NCBI GenBank assembly: GCA_023381645.1
Contig: JAMCRJ010000087.1
Span: forward strand, 1-25,229
Length of the DNA stretch: 25,229 nt
Direction: 5' to 3'
Source: Gammaproteobacteria bacterium
GTDB lineage: Bacteria > Pseudomonadota > Gammaproteobacteria > Acidithiobacillales > Acidithiobacillaceae
The notes beneath the pieces were generated by a model, which was not told the DNA's origin, made no database searches, and was given only the letters and a program-made list of their open reading frames with translations. The position numbers were made by a program, and so were the translations under genes. Positions 7,910-15,256 of the stretch are shown piece by piece. Position 1 is the stretch's first letter; the number at the start of each line of letters is the position of its first letter.

Positions 7910-9274
7910 ATGGCCAGAAAATGGTTTGGGACCGACGGCGTGCGTGGTCAGGTCGGTGATTCTGTTATTCACCCGGAATGGGTGCTCCGCCTGGGCTGGG
8001 CTGCGGGGCACGTGCTCACCGCCGATGCGCCAGGTCGGCCCCGGGTAGTTATCGGCAAGGACACCCGTCTGTCCGGATACATGCTGGAGTCTGCCCTGGA
8101 GTCCGGGTTGGCGGCGGCCGGTGTCGATGTTCTACTGGTCGGCCCCTTGCCGACGCCGGCCATCGCCTATCTGACCCGTACCCTGCGCGCGGATGCTGGT
8201 ATTGTGATCAGCGCCTCGCACAACCCTTATCAGGACAACGGCATAAAATTTTTCTCCGGAGACGGCTACAAGTTGCCGGACGCCCAGGAGGAGGCCATCG
8301 AAGCATGGATGGACCGGCCGATGACTCTTTCGGCCTCGGAACGGCTGGGTAAGGCCCGGCGGGTGGATGACGCGGCGGGCCGCTATGTGGAGTTCTGTAA
8401 AACCACCTTTCCCGCCGACCTCGATCTGCGCGGAATACGTCTGGTGCTGGACTGCGCGCACGGCGCCAACTACAAAGTAGCGCCCATGATTTTCGGGGAG
8501 TTGGGAGCCACACTGGAATTGCTGGGAGCGGAGCCCAACGGCATCAACATCAATGATCAGGTGGGTTCCACTCACCCTGAAGCGCTGCATGCCGCGGTGC
8601 TGCGCGTCGGCGCCGATGTCGGTATTGCGTTTGATGGTGACGGTGATCGCCTGCTCCTGGTGGACGATCGGGGTGAGTTGCTCGACGGTGACGAAATCCT
8701 TTGGCTGCTGGCGCGAGATATGTGCCAGAACGGCGGACTCTCCGGCGTGGTGGGTACGGTCATGAGCAACCTTGCGCTGGAGCAGGCGCTGGCCGGCTGC
8801 GGGGTGCCCATGCTGCGCACGCCCGTAGGTGACCGTTACGTACTGGAAGCCATGCGCCGCCATGGCTATCCGCTGGGTGGCGAGTCGTCGGGGCACATCA
8901 TCACACCCGCGAACACTACCGGCGATGGCATCCTTGCCGCGCTGCGGATACTGGCCATTCTGCGCCGCAGCGGTGTGGCGCTGGCAGCCCTGCGGGAAGG
9001 CTACAGCGCTTTCCCCCAGGTGCTGAAAAGTGTGCGCATGGCCGGGGCGCAAACACTGCTCGACCAGTCATCGGCACACCAGCTCATCGCAGATGCGGAG
9101 GATCGTCTGGGAGGAAGCGGGCGCCTGCTGGTGCGGCCATCTGGTACGGAACCGGTATTACGGATCATGGTCGAGGCCGCATCCGCTGATATGGCGGCTG
9201 ATGTAGCCGCCGCGCTGACCAGTGGTCTAACCAAGCTGGCTCTTGCCGGCGCTGTTCCAAGACCACGAAATTGA
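7910..9274 (+). CDS. glmM: Phosphoglucosamine mutase
   Basis: The 454-residue enzyme interconverts glucosamine-6-phosphate and glucosamine-1-phosphate, feeding UDP-GlcNAc for peptidoglycan and lipopolysaccharide. The catalytic phosphoserine is S103 in ISASHNPYQDNGIKFF. The Mg-binding loop is DGDGDR (242-247), the sugar-binding loop is GGESSGH, and the C-terminal phosphate-binding loop is RPSGTEPVLRIMVE. The N-terminus ARKWFGTDGVRG is typical, and the ATG at 7910 follows AGGGAAA. It lies in the conserved ftsH-folP-glmM order. Length and all motifs agree with the family, and nothing unusual was seen. Confidence 0.98.
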   Translation: MARKWFGTDGVRGQVGDSVIHPEWVLRLGWAAGHVLTADAPGRPRVVIGKDTRLSGYMLESALESGLAAAGVDVLLVGPLPTPAIAYLTRTLRADAGIVISASHNPYQDNGIKFFSGDGYKLPDAQEEAIEAWMDRPMTLSASERLGKARRVDDAAGRYVEFCKTTFPADLDLRGIRLVLDCAHGANYKVAPMIFGELGATLELLGAEPNGININDQVGSTHPEALHAAVLRVGADVGIAFDGDGDRLLLVDDRGELLDGDEILWLLARDMCQNGGLSGVVGTVMSNLALEQALAGCGVPMLRTPVGDRYVLEAMRRHGYPLGGESSGHIITPANTTGDGILAALRILAILRRSGVALAALREGYSAFPQVLKSVRMAGAQTLLDQSSAHQLIADAEDRLGGSGRLLVRPSGTEPVLRIMVEAASADMAADVAAALTSGLTKLALAGAVPRPRN

Positions 9275-9299
9275 CCATTCGAAGCTGAATCTTTACACT
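9271..9299 (+). promoter_or_regulatory. Candidate promoter of tpiA
   Basis: TTGACC (9271-9276, 5 of 6) overlaps the glmM stop codon; 17 bp later comes TACACT (9294-9299, 4 of 6). It would start transcription near 9306, about 75 nt before tpiA. The leader between contains short GC-rich self-complementary stretches (CCACC and GGTGG around CCCCAGGGG). Prediction only. Confidence 0.35.
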
Positions 9300-9380
9300 G
9301 GCGCCTACATTACTGTGCTGTCAGCCACCCCCAGGGGACGGTGAGGTGGTCGCAGACACTGATCATAAGGAAGAATCGCC

Positions 9381-10154
9381 GTGCGTCCCACTATGGTAGC
9401 AGGAAATTGGAAGATGAACGGCCTGAGTGGGGATGCCGTGCATCTCACTCAGGCCATTCTTCATGCAGGGCTGGAGCCGATGCGCCCGGAGGTGGTGATC
9501 TTCCCGCCTTTTACCCTGCTCCACGCAGTGTCTCATGAGGCCAAAAGCAGCGCCTTGCGCTGGGGGGGGCAAAACCTTTTCTGGGAAGCCAGCGGCGCCT
9601 ATACCGGAGAAATATCCGGGGCTATGCTTCGTGATATGGGGTGCCGTTATGTGCTGATCGGACATTCCGAGCGGCGGCAGATTTTTGCGGAGAGCGACGC
9701 GCAGATTGTCCAGAAGATTAAAGCGGCGTTGCTGTCAGGTCTCATTCCCGTGGTTTGCGTGGGTGAAACAGAGGCGGAGCGTGCGCAGGGTCTCACAGAG
9801 GCGGTATTACGCCGCCAGCTCGAAGCCGTGCTGCCCCTGCTGAATCTTGAGGCGAGCCAACCCAACCTGATCATTGCCTACGAACCCGTTTGGGCCATTG
9901 GTACAGGTCTGAGTGCCAGCCCTGAACAGGCACAGGCGGTTCATGCGTTCATCCGCGAGTTGGCGGCTGCTTATTCGGCGCAGCTTGCCAGGCGTTTGTT
10001 GCTGCTTTATGGCGGAAGTGTTAAAGGCAACAACGCCGCCCCGCTATTTGACCAGGCAGACATTGACGGGGCCTTGGTGGGCGGCGCATCCCTGCAGGCG
10101 GGTGAATTTATCCAAATTTGTCGTGCTGCCGAGTTGGCAGGACGAGGAGGCTGA
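9381..10154 (+). CDS. tpiA: Triosephosphate isomerase
   Basis: The 257-residue glycolytic/gluconeogenic TIM-barrel enzyme interconverts dihydroxyacetone phosphate and glyceraldehyde-3-phosphate. Active-site residues are N9 and K11 (AGNWKMNG), H95 (IGHSERR) and E168 (AYEPVWAIGTG). The phosphate-binding loop is LLYGGSVKGNNA. The start is GTG at 9381 with AAGGAAG 7 bases upstream; starting at the in-frame ATG four codons on would trim the usual M-R-x-P N-terminus. Its end carries the GAGGAGG Shine-Dalgarno sequence for secG, which starts 4 bp after the stop. A run of eight G residues lies in frame at 9562-9569. In a CO2-fixing organism the enzyme would also serve the Calvin cycle (inference). 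Confidence 0.97.
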   Translation: MRPTMVAGNWKMNGLSGDAVHLTQAILHAGLEPMRPEVVIFPPFTLLHAVSHEAKSSALRWGGQNLFWEASGAYTGEISGAMLRDMGCRYVLIGHSERRQIFAESDAQIVQKIKAALLSGLIPVVCVGETEAERAQGLTEAVLRRQLEAVLPLLNLEASQPNLIIAYEPVWAIGTGLSASPEQAQAVHAFIRELAAAYSAQLARRLLLLYGGSVKGNNAAPLFDQADIDGALVGGASLQAGEFIQICRAAELAGRGG

Positions 10155-10158
10155 GTCA

Positions 10159-10560
10159 ATGTACACGGTGTTGCTGGTGTTCCAGATCATTATTTGTATC
10201 GTTCTGGTGGGGCTTGTCCTGATTCAGAAGGGGCAGGGTGCCGATATTGGCGCCGTCTTCGGGGGTGGTGGCTCGCAGACGATTTTCGGAGCGCGTGGCG
10301 CGGGGAATTTTCTGAGCCATACCACGGCCGTGATCGGCGCGCTGTTTTTTTTGAATAGCCTCGGGTTGGCCTATCTTTCCGACCATTCCGGCAGCAGTGT
10401 TTTTTCGGGTATTGCCCTGCCCAGCAGGGCGCCGGTGACCACGTCGGCGCCCGTGGCTCCCATCGTTGCCGCTCCGGCGCAGTCGGTAGCAAGCACAGCG
10501 AGCCCGGTGACCAGTACGGCTTCTTCTGTCGTCGCGGGAAAGACCCCTGTCAAGCCTTGA
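10159..10560 (+). CDS. secG: Protein-export membrane protein SecG
   Basis: The 133-residue accessory subunit of the SecYEG translocon helps SecA-driven export across the inner membrane. There are two hydrophobic segments (about residues 3-22 and 51-70), joined by the conserved loop QKGQGADIGAVFGGG followed by SQTIFGARGAGNFL. After residue 80 the tail is low-complexity, rich in Ala, Pro, Ser, Thr and Val, longer than E. coli SecG and probably disordered. The ATG at 10159 is set by GAGGAGG at 10144-10150. The frame stays open upstream into tpiA, but that part is antisense-like filler, not SecG. The gene is followed after 40 bp by tRNA-Leu(GAG), as in E. coli where leuU follows secG. Confidence 0.95.
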   Translation: MYTVLLVFQIIICIVLVGLVLIQKGQGADIGAVFGGGGSQTIFGARGAGNFLSHTTAVIGALFFLNSLGLAYLSDHSGSSVFSGIALPSRAPVTTSAPVAPIVAAPAQSVASTASPVTSTASSVVAGKTPVKP

Positions 10561-10600
10561 CGTCGCCAGCGCATCATGAGAGAGTTTTAACAGTTATTTA

Positions 10601-10685
10601 GCCGAAGTGGTGAAATTGGTAGACACACCGTCTTGAGGGGGCGGCGGCGCAAGCTATACCGGTTCGAGTCCGGTCTTCGGCACCA
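10601..10685 (+). tRNA. tRNA-Leu (anticodon GAG)
   Basis: This 85 nt gene encodes its CCA. The acceptor arms GCCGAAG and CTTCGGC pair fully. The anticodon stem CCGTC/GGCGG encloses the loop TTGAGGG, giving anticodon GAG (CUC and CUU codons). The long variable arm of class II tRNAs is present, and the T arm is ACCGG-TTCGAGT-CCGGT. It lies between secG and the nuo operon and is likely processed from the upstream transcript, since no good promoter is seen in the 40 bp before it. Confidence 0.97.
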
Positions 10686-10690
10686 AATTG

Positions 10691-10712
10691 CAGCCCTACG
10701 GGCTGTTTTTTT
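10691..10712 (+). terminator. Rho-independent terminator after tRNA-Leu
   Basis: CAGCCC (10691-10696), loop TAC, GGGCTG (10700-10705), then seven T. This is a compact textbook hairpin 5 bp beyond the tRNA 3' end. It should end the tldD/ftsH...secG-tRNA transcript and separate it from nuo. Confidence 0.85.
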
Positions 10713-10802
10713 ATCTCTGACATCATCCAGGGATATGATTTATATACTAAAAAAATAATTTATCAGCGGCTTTGGATGTGTTTTTCGGGGCCCATATCGG
10801 GT
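10713..10802 (+). promoter_or_regulatory. AT-rich putative promoter region of the nuo operon
   Basis: Because of the terminator just upstream, nuo needs its own start. This 90 bp stretch is clearly more AT-rich than its surroundings. It has -10-like TATGAT (10734-10739) and TATACT (10743-10748), but no good -35 at standard spacing, so an activator may be needed. No specific operator was recognised. Confidence 0.4.
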
Positions 10803-10815
10803 GGAGGGGTTGGGG

Positions 10816-11172
10816 ATGTTGAACCACTATTTGCCAGTGCTCATATTTCTGCTCGTCGCATTGGTGGTTGGCGTGGCCCCGCTGCTGATGGGATCTTCGC
10901 TGGGGCCACACAGGCCGGACAGCGAAAAGCTCTCGCCCTATGAATGCGGGTTCGAGGCATTCGAAGATGCGCGCATGAAATTTGACGTGCGCTACTATCT
11001 CGTTGCCATTCTTTTCATCCTCTTTGATCTGGAAATTGCCTTCCTTTTTCCCTGGGCGGTGGTCTTTGATCAGATCGGGATGACGGGTTTTCTGGCCATG
11101 ATGCTATTTCTCGCCATTCTCGTGGTCGGTTTCATTTATGAATGGAAGAAGGGGGCGCTGGAATGGGAATAG
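10816..11172 (+). CDS. nuoA: NADH-quinone oxidoreductase subunit A
   Basis: The 118-residue membrane subunit of complex I sits at the junction of the membrane and peripheral arms, near the quinone site. Three hydrophobic helices are seen, with the conserved PYECGF motif (a Cys in the first loop) and [19 protein letters not shown], whose acidic residues are conserved. The ATG at 10816 follows GGAGGGG (10803-10809) with 6 bases between; an in-frame GTG at 10801 precedes that site and is rejected. It is the first gene of the nuoA-N operon, and its end overlaps nuoB by 10 bp. Confidence 0.96.
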   Translation: MLNHYLPVLIFLLVALVVGVAPLLMGSSLGPHRPDSEKLSPYECGFEAFEDARMKFDVRYYLVAILFILFDLEIAFLFPWAVVFDQIGMTGFLAMMLFLAILVVGFIYEWKKGALEWE

Positions 11173-11639
11173 AGGGCCTTCTCGAAAAGGGTTTCGTCAC
11201 CACGACCATCGACACGGTAGTCAACTGGGGCCGTACCGGTTCCCTCTGGCCCATGACGTTCGGCCTCGCCTGCTGTGCAGTGGAGATGATGCACGCCGGG
11301 GCCGCGCGTTACGACCTGGATCGTTTCGGTATTGTCTTCCGTCCCAGTCCGCGCCAGTCCGACGTGATGATCGTGGCGGGGACGTTGGTCAACAAGATGG
11401 CCCCGGCATTGCGCAAGGTCTATGACCAGATGCCGGAGCCGCGCTGGGTGGTCTCCATGGGTTCCTGTGCCAACGGCGGCGGCTATTATCACTATTCCTA
11501 CAGCATCGTGCGGGGCTGCGACCGCATCGTGCCGATAGATATCTATGTACCGGGTTGTCCGCCTACTGCTGAGGCTTTGCTTTTCGGCCTGATCCAGTTG
11601 CAGAAAAAGATCCGCCGCACCAACACCATTGCCAGGTGA
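11163..11639 (+). CDS. nuoB: NADH-quinone oxidoreductase subunit B
   Basis: The 158-residue subunit binds the terminal [4Fe-4S] cluster N2, which reduces quinone. Its ligands are visible: the tandem C37-C38 ([10 protein letters not shown]), C102 ([10 protein letters not shown]) and C132 ([12 protein letters not shown]). The ATG at 11163 gives the normal N-terminus ([15 protein letters not shown]) and uses the AAGGGGG near the end of nuoA as its Shine-Dalgarno sequence. The frame is open seven codons further, but that would pass this site. It forms the connecting module with NuoC, D and I. Confidence 0.97.
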   Translation: MGIEGLLEKGFVTTTIDTVVNWGRTGSLWPMTFGLACCAVEMMHAGAARYDLDRFGIVFRPSPRQSDVMIVAGTLVNKMAPALRKVYDQMPEPRWVVSMGSCANGGGYYHYSYSIVRGCDRIVPIDIYVPGCPPTAEALLFGLIQLQKKIRRTNTIAR

Positions 11640-11642
11640 GCC

Positions 11643-12251
11643 ATGACTGACGCACTCGAAAATCTGCGCCGGCATCTCAGCGATGAGCTGGGCGCGACAC
11701 TGCAAACTGCGCGCCTGGATCACGGCGAACTGACCGTGGAGTTGTCCCGTGAGGGCTTTTCTGCGGCGTGTCTCCTGCTTCGGGATGATGCGGCCTGCGC
11801 CTTTGATTTGCTGGTAGATGTCTGCGGAGTGGACTACTCCGCCTATGGCGAAGGGCCCCGGGAGAGGCCGCGCTTTGCCGTGGTCTATCATCTGCTCTCG
11901 CTGAAGCACCGCCAGCGCCTGCGGGTGCGTATTTTTGCCGATGATGATCTGCCCATGGTGCCATCCGTAGTGGAGATCTGGGCGGCCGCCAATTGGTTTG
12001 AGCGCGAAGCCTTTGACCTTTACGGGATACTTTTTGACGGTCACCCCGATTTGCGGCGCATCCTTACGGACTACGGCTTTGTCGGCCATCCATTCCGTAA
12101 GGACTTTCCCCTGGTCGGTACGGTGGAAATGCGTTACGACGCGGACCAGGGCCGGGTGGTCTACGGGCCGACGCGCACCGAGGAGCGCGTGGTGGTACCG
12201 CGTATCATCCGTGAGGCGGGGGAGGGTCGTTACAATGCCCGAAATCAATAA
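11643..12251 (+). CDS. nuoC: NADH-quinone oxidoreductase subunit C
   Basis: The 202-residue cluster-free subunit of the peripheral arm (30-kDa family) packs against NuoD. Family signatures are [20 protein letters not shown], then [20 protein letters not shown] and [20 protein letters not shown]. The length is that of a stand-alone NuoC, not the fused NuoCD of E. coli. The ATG at 11643 comes 3 bp after the nuoB stop, with AGGTGAG spanning that stop as Shine-Dalgarno sequence. Its end overlaps nuoD by 17 bp, which implies coupled translation and equal subunit amounts. Confidence 0.97.
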   Translation: MTDALENLRRHLSDELGATLQTARLDHGELTVELSREGFSAACLLLRDDAACAFDLLVDVCGVDYSAYGEGPRERPRFAVVYHLLSLKHRQRLRVRIFADDDLPMVPSVVEIWAAANWFEREAFDLYGILFDGHPDLRRILTDYGFVGHPFRKDFPLVGTVEMRYDADQGRVVYGPTRTEERVVVPRIIREAGEGRYNARNQ

Positions 12252-13488
12252 CTTCACCATGAACTTCGGACCGCAGCATCCGTCTGCCCACGGTGTGCTG
12301 CGTCTGGTGCTGGAACTGGACGGTGAAGTGATCGAGCGCGCCGATCCCCACATCGGCCTGCTGCACAGGGCTACCGAGAAGTTGGCGGAAAACAAGACCT
12401 ATCTGCAGAACCTGCCTTATATGGATCGGCTCGATTATGTGTCGATGCTCTGCAACGAGCACGCCTACTGTCTGGCGGTGGAGAAACTGCTCGGCGTCGA
12501 GGTGCCGGTTCGTGCCCAGTATATCCGTACCCTGTTCGACGAGATTACCCGCATTCTCAATCATCTGCTCTGGCTGGGTGCCTATGCCCTCGACGTCGGT
12601 GCCATGAGCGTCTTTCTCTACTGCTTCCGCGAGCGGGAAGACCTCATGGATATCTATGAAGCGGTATCCGGCGCGCGCATGCATGCCGCCTACTATCGCC
12701 CGGGTGGGGTGTACCGCGACCTGCCTGCACAGATGCCCCAGTACCAGCCGTCTCCTTACCGTGATGCCCGGCGCCTGCAAGAGCTCAACGCCAACCGGCA
12801 GGGTAGCATGCTGGATTTCATAGAGGACTTCGCGCGCCGTTTTCCCACCTACGTGGACGAGTATGAAACCCTGCTGACGGACAACCGGATATGGAAGCAG
12901 CGCACCGTGGGTATCGGTGTGGTGGGGCCGGAACGGGCCATTCAGCTGGGCTTCACTGGCCCCATGCTGCGCTCTTCCGGTGTGGCCTGGGATCTGCGGC
13001 GTACCCAACCCTACGCAGCGTATGCCGATCTGGATTTTGATATTCCGGTGGGTAAAACCGGGGACTGTTATGATCGCTATCTGGTCCGCGTCGCGGAGAT
13101 GCGGCAAAGCAACCGGATCATTGTCCAGTGTGTGGATTGGCTGCGCAAGAATCCCGGCCCGGTGATTACCGATGATTTCAAGATCGCCGCGCCGTCCCGC
13201 GAAGAGATGAAAACCAGCATGGAGGCGCTGATCCATCACTTCAAGCTTTTCTCCGAGGGCATGGCGGTTCCTGCGGGCGAAGTCTATGCCGCGGTGGAGG
13301 CTCCCAAGGGGGAGTTTGGCATTTATATGATTTCGGATGGTGCCAATAAACCCTACCGGATGAAAATCCGGGCACCCGGATTCCCGCATCTCGCCGCCAT
13401 GGATGAGATGGCCCGGGGACATATGATCGCGGACGTGGTGGCTATTTTGTCCACCATGGACATTGTTTTCGGCGAGATCGACAGGTAG
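12235..13488 (+). CDS. nuoD: NADH-quinone oxidoreductase subunit D
   Basis: The 417-residue 49-kDa-type subunit is related to the large subunit of NiFe hydrogenases and, with NuoB, makes the quinone-binding cavity. Conserved parts are [19 protein letters not shown] near the N-terminus, [30 protein letters not shown] and the standard C-terminal DIVFGEIDR. The hydrogenase Ni-binding cysteines are absent, as expected. The ATG at 12235 has GGGGGAGGG upstream; the open frame reaches back to 11998 inside nuoC, but that part has no family similarity. nuoE follows after 3 bp. Confidence 0.97.
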   Translation: MPEINNFTMNFGPQHPSAHGVLRLVLELDGEVIERADPHIGLLHRATEKLAENKTYLQNLPYMDRLDYVSMLCNEHAYCLAVEKLLGVEVPVRAQYIRTLFDEITRILNHLLWLGAYALDVGAMSVFLYCFREREDLMDIYEAVSGARMHAAYYRPGGVYRDLPAQMPQYQPSPYRDARRLQELNANRQGSMLDFIEDFARRFPTYVDEYETLLTDNRIWKQRTVGIGVVGPERAIQLGFTGPMLRSSGVAWDLRRTQPYAAYADLDFDIPVGKTGDCYDRYLVRVAEMRQSNRIIVQCVDWLRKNPGPVITDDFKIAAPSREEMKTSMEALIHHFKLFSEGMAVPAGEVYAAVEAPKGEFGIYMISDGANKPYRMKIRAPGFPHLAAMDEMARGHMIADVVAILSTMDIVFGEIDR

Positions 13489-13491
13489 GCC

Positions 13492-13983
13492 ATGTTATCG
13501 GAAAAGTCTCTGGCAGAAATCGCTCGTGAGCGGGTTAAATATCCGGCGGATCAGGCGCGTTCCGTCCTGTTGGCGGCGCTGCGCATCGCCCAGGAGGAGC
13601 AGGGCTATCTGAGTGACGCGGTGATGGAGTATATCGCCGGTCTGCTCGGTATCCCGGCGATTCAGGTCTATGAGGCGGCAACTTTTTACAGCATGTACGA
13701 CCTCCAGCCGGTGGGCCGGCACAAACTCTGCGTCTGTGGTAGCGTCTCCTGCTTTCTGAATGGATCCGACGCAGTACTTCAACACCTGAGCGAGCGCCTG
13801 GGTGTGAGCCCTGGTGAGACGACTGCGGACGGTCTCTTTACCCTGCAGGAAGTGGAGTGTCTGGGTGCCTGTAAAGACGCACCGATGCTGCAGGTCGGTG
13901 ATCACTATTACGAGAATCTGACGCAGGAAAGTCTGGATGCCTTGCTGGCGAAATTACGGGGGGAGTCCGACGATGTTCGTTAA
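13492..13983 (+). CDS. nuoE: NADH-quinone oxidoreductase subunit E
   Basis: The 163-residue thioredoxin-like [2Fe-2S] subunit (cluster N1a, 24-kDa family) belongs to the NADH-oxidising module with NuoF and NuoG. Ligands are C82 and C87 (CxxxxC in CGSVSCF) and C123 and C127 ([10 protein letters not shown]). The family run [18 protein letters not shown] is present. The ATG at 13492 is 3 bp after the nuoD stop, preceded by the short purine run ACAGGTAGG. The stop overlaps the nuoF start by 11 bp. Confidence 0.97.
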   Translation: MLSEKSLAEIARERVKYPADQARSVLLAALRIAQEEQGYLSDAVMEYIAGLLGIPAIQVYEAATFYSMYDLQPVGRHKLCVCGSVSCFLNGSDAVLQHLSERLGVSPGETTADGLFTLQEVECLGACKDAPMLQVGDHYYENLTQESLDALLAKLRGESDDVR

Positions 13984-15256
13984 CGGCGTTACGTTGCAGA
14001 ACCGTGGGTTGCCTGACTCCCACCGCCTTTCCGTGTATGCCGGGACCGGCGGCTACGGTGCTCTGCGCAAGGTGCTGCTGGACTCCATGGCGCCGGATCA
14101 GATCATCAGCGAGATAAAAAAATCCGCACTGCGTGGTCGGGGGGGCGCCGGTTTCCCTACCGGGCTGAAGTGGAGTTTCATGCCCAAGGGCGTGACCGGC
14201 ACCAAGTATCTGCTCTGCAATGCCGACGAGGGTGAACCCGGTACCTGCAAGGACCGGGACATCATGCGTTATGAACCCCATCGCCTGATCGAGGGCATGA
14301 TTATCGGTGCCTACGCCATGGGGGCGAGTACCGGATATATTTTTATCCGCGGCGAGTTCGTGGAGCCGATCCACATTGTGGAGGGAGCGCTGGAAGAGGC
14401 CTACGCCAAGGGGTATCTGGGGCAGAATATCCTTGGCACCGATTTCTCCTTCGATCTGTATGTGCATCGGGGGGCGGGTGCGTATATCTGCGGTGAGGAA
14501 ACGGCATTGATGGAGGCGTTGGAGGGGAAGAAAGGGCAGCCACGTTTCAAGCCGCCATTTCCCGCCAGCTATGGCCTCTATGGTCAGCCCACCACCATCA
14601 ACAATGTGGAAACCTTTGCTTCGGTGCCGAGCATCATCGCCAAGAGCGGCGAGTGGTTTCTCAATCTGGGAAAACCCAACAATGGTGGCACCAAAATCTT
14701 TTCGGTGACGGGCCACGTGCAGCGGCCGGGTAACTACGAAGTTCCCATGGGTACCCCTTTCAAAGAACTCCTGGAAATGGCTGGAGGGCTACGGCCGGGG
14801 CGCCAACTCAAGGCGGTGATTCCCGGCGGCACCAGTACTCCCATGGTGGGTGGCGAGGCCATGATGGCGGTCACCATGGATTATGACTCCATCGCCAAGT
14901 CAGGATCCGCCCTTGGGGCGGGGTCGGTCATCGTCATCGACGACAGTGTTTGCATTGTCAAGGTGGTGGAACGTATCGCCCGTTTTTACATGCACGAGTC
15001 CTGCGGCCAATGTACCCCGTGCCGGGAGGGCATGGGCTGGTTATGGCGGGTGATGCATCGCCTCGAAAATGGCCAGGGCCGCGAAGAAGACCTGCAACTG
15101 CTGCTGGATGTGGGATCTCGCATTGAGGGCCGCACCATCTGCGCCCTGGCGGATGGTGGTGTGGCACCGGTGGTCAGCTCTGTGCGTCTGTTTCGTGAAG
15201 AATATGAATACCACATTCGGCATAAGCACTGTTTGGTGGATGGGGGGGCTGTCTGA
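13973..15256 (+). CDS. nuoF: NADH-quinone oxidoreductase subunit F
   Basis: The 427-residue subunit binds NADH, FMN and the [4Fe-4S] cluster N3 (51-kDa family) and is the entry point of electrons from NADH, or their exit in reverse transfer. The glycine-rich nucleotide loop is [15 protein letters not shown], the FMN region is [16 protein letters not shown], and the N3 ligands are C344, C347, C350 ([12 protein letters not shown]) and C390. The ATG at 13973 has GGGGGGAG upstream; the frame is open 12 more codons inside nuoE, which I reject. A run of seven G lies near the end (15242-15248) in frame. The stop shares one base with the nuoG start. Confidence 0.97.
   Translation: MFVNGVTLQNRGLPDSHRLSVYAGTGGYGALRKVLLDSMAPDQIISEIKKSALRGRGGAGFPTGLKWSFMPKGVTGTKYLLCNADEGEPGTCKDRDIMRYEPHRLIEGMIIGAYAMGASTGYIFIRGEFVEPIHIVEGALEEAYAKGYLGQNILGTDFSFDLYVHRGAGAYICGEETALMEALEGKKGQPRFKPPFPASYGLYGQPTTINNVETFASVPSIIAKSGEWFLNLGKPNNGGTKIFSVTGHVQRPGNYEVPMGTPFKELLEMAGGLRPGRQLKAVIPGGTSTPMVGGEAMMAVTMDYDSIAKSGSALGAGSVIVIDDSVCIVKVVERIARFYMHESCGQCTPCREGMGWLWRVMHRLENGQGREEDLQLLLDVGSRIEGRTICALADGGVAPVVSSVRLFREEYEYHIRHKHCLVDGGAV

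Noticed and set aside
11136..12395. 419-codon minus-strand open frame opposite nuoB-nuoC-nuoD
   Set aside because: It crosses three real genes on the other strand and has no recognisable content.
12205..13422. 405-codon minus-strand open frame opposite nuoD
   Set aside because: It is a composition shadow of a conserved gene.
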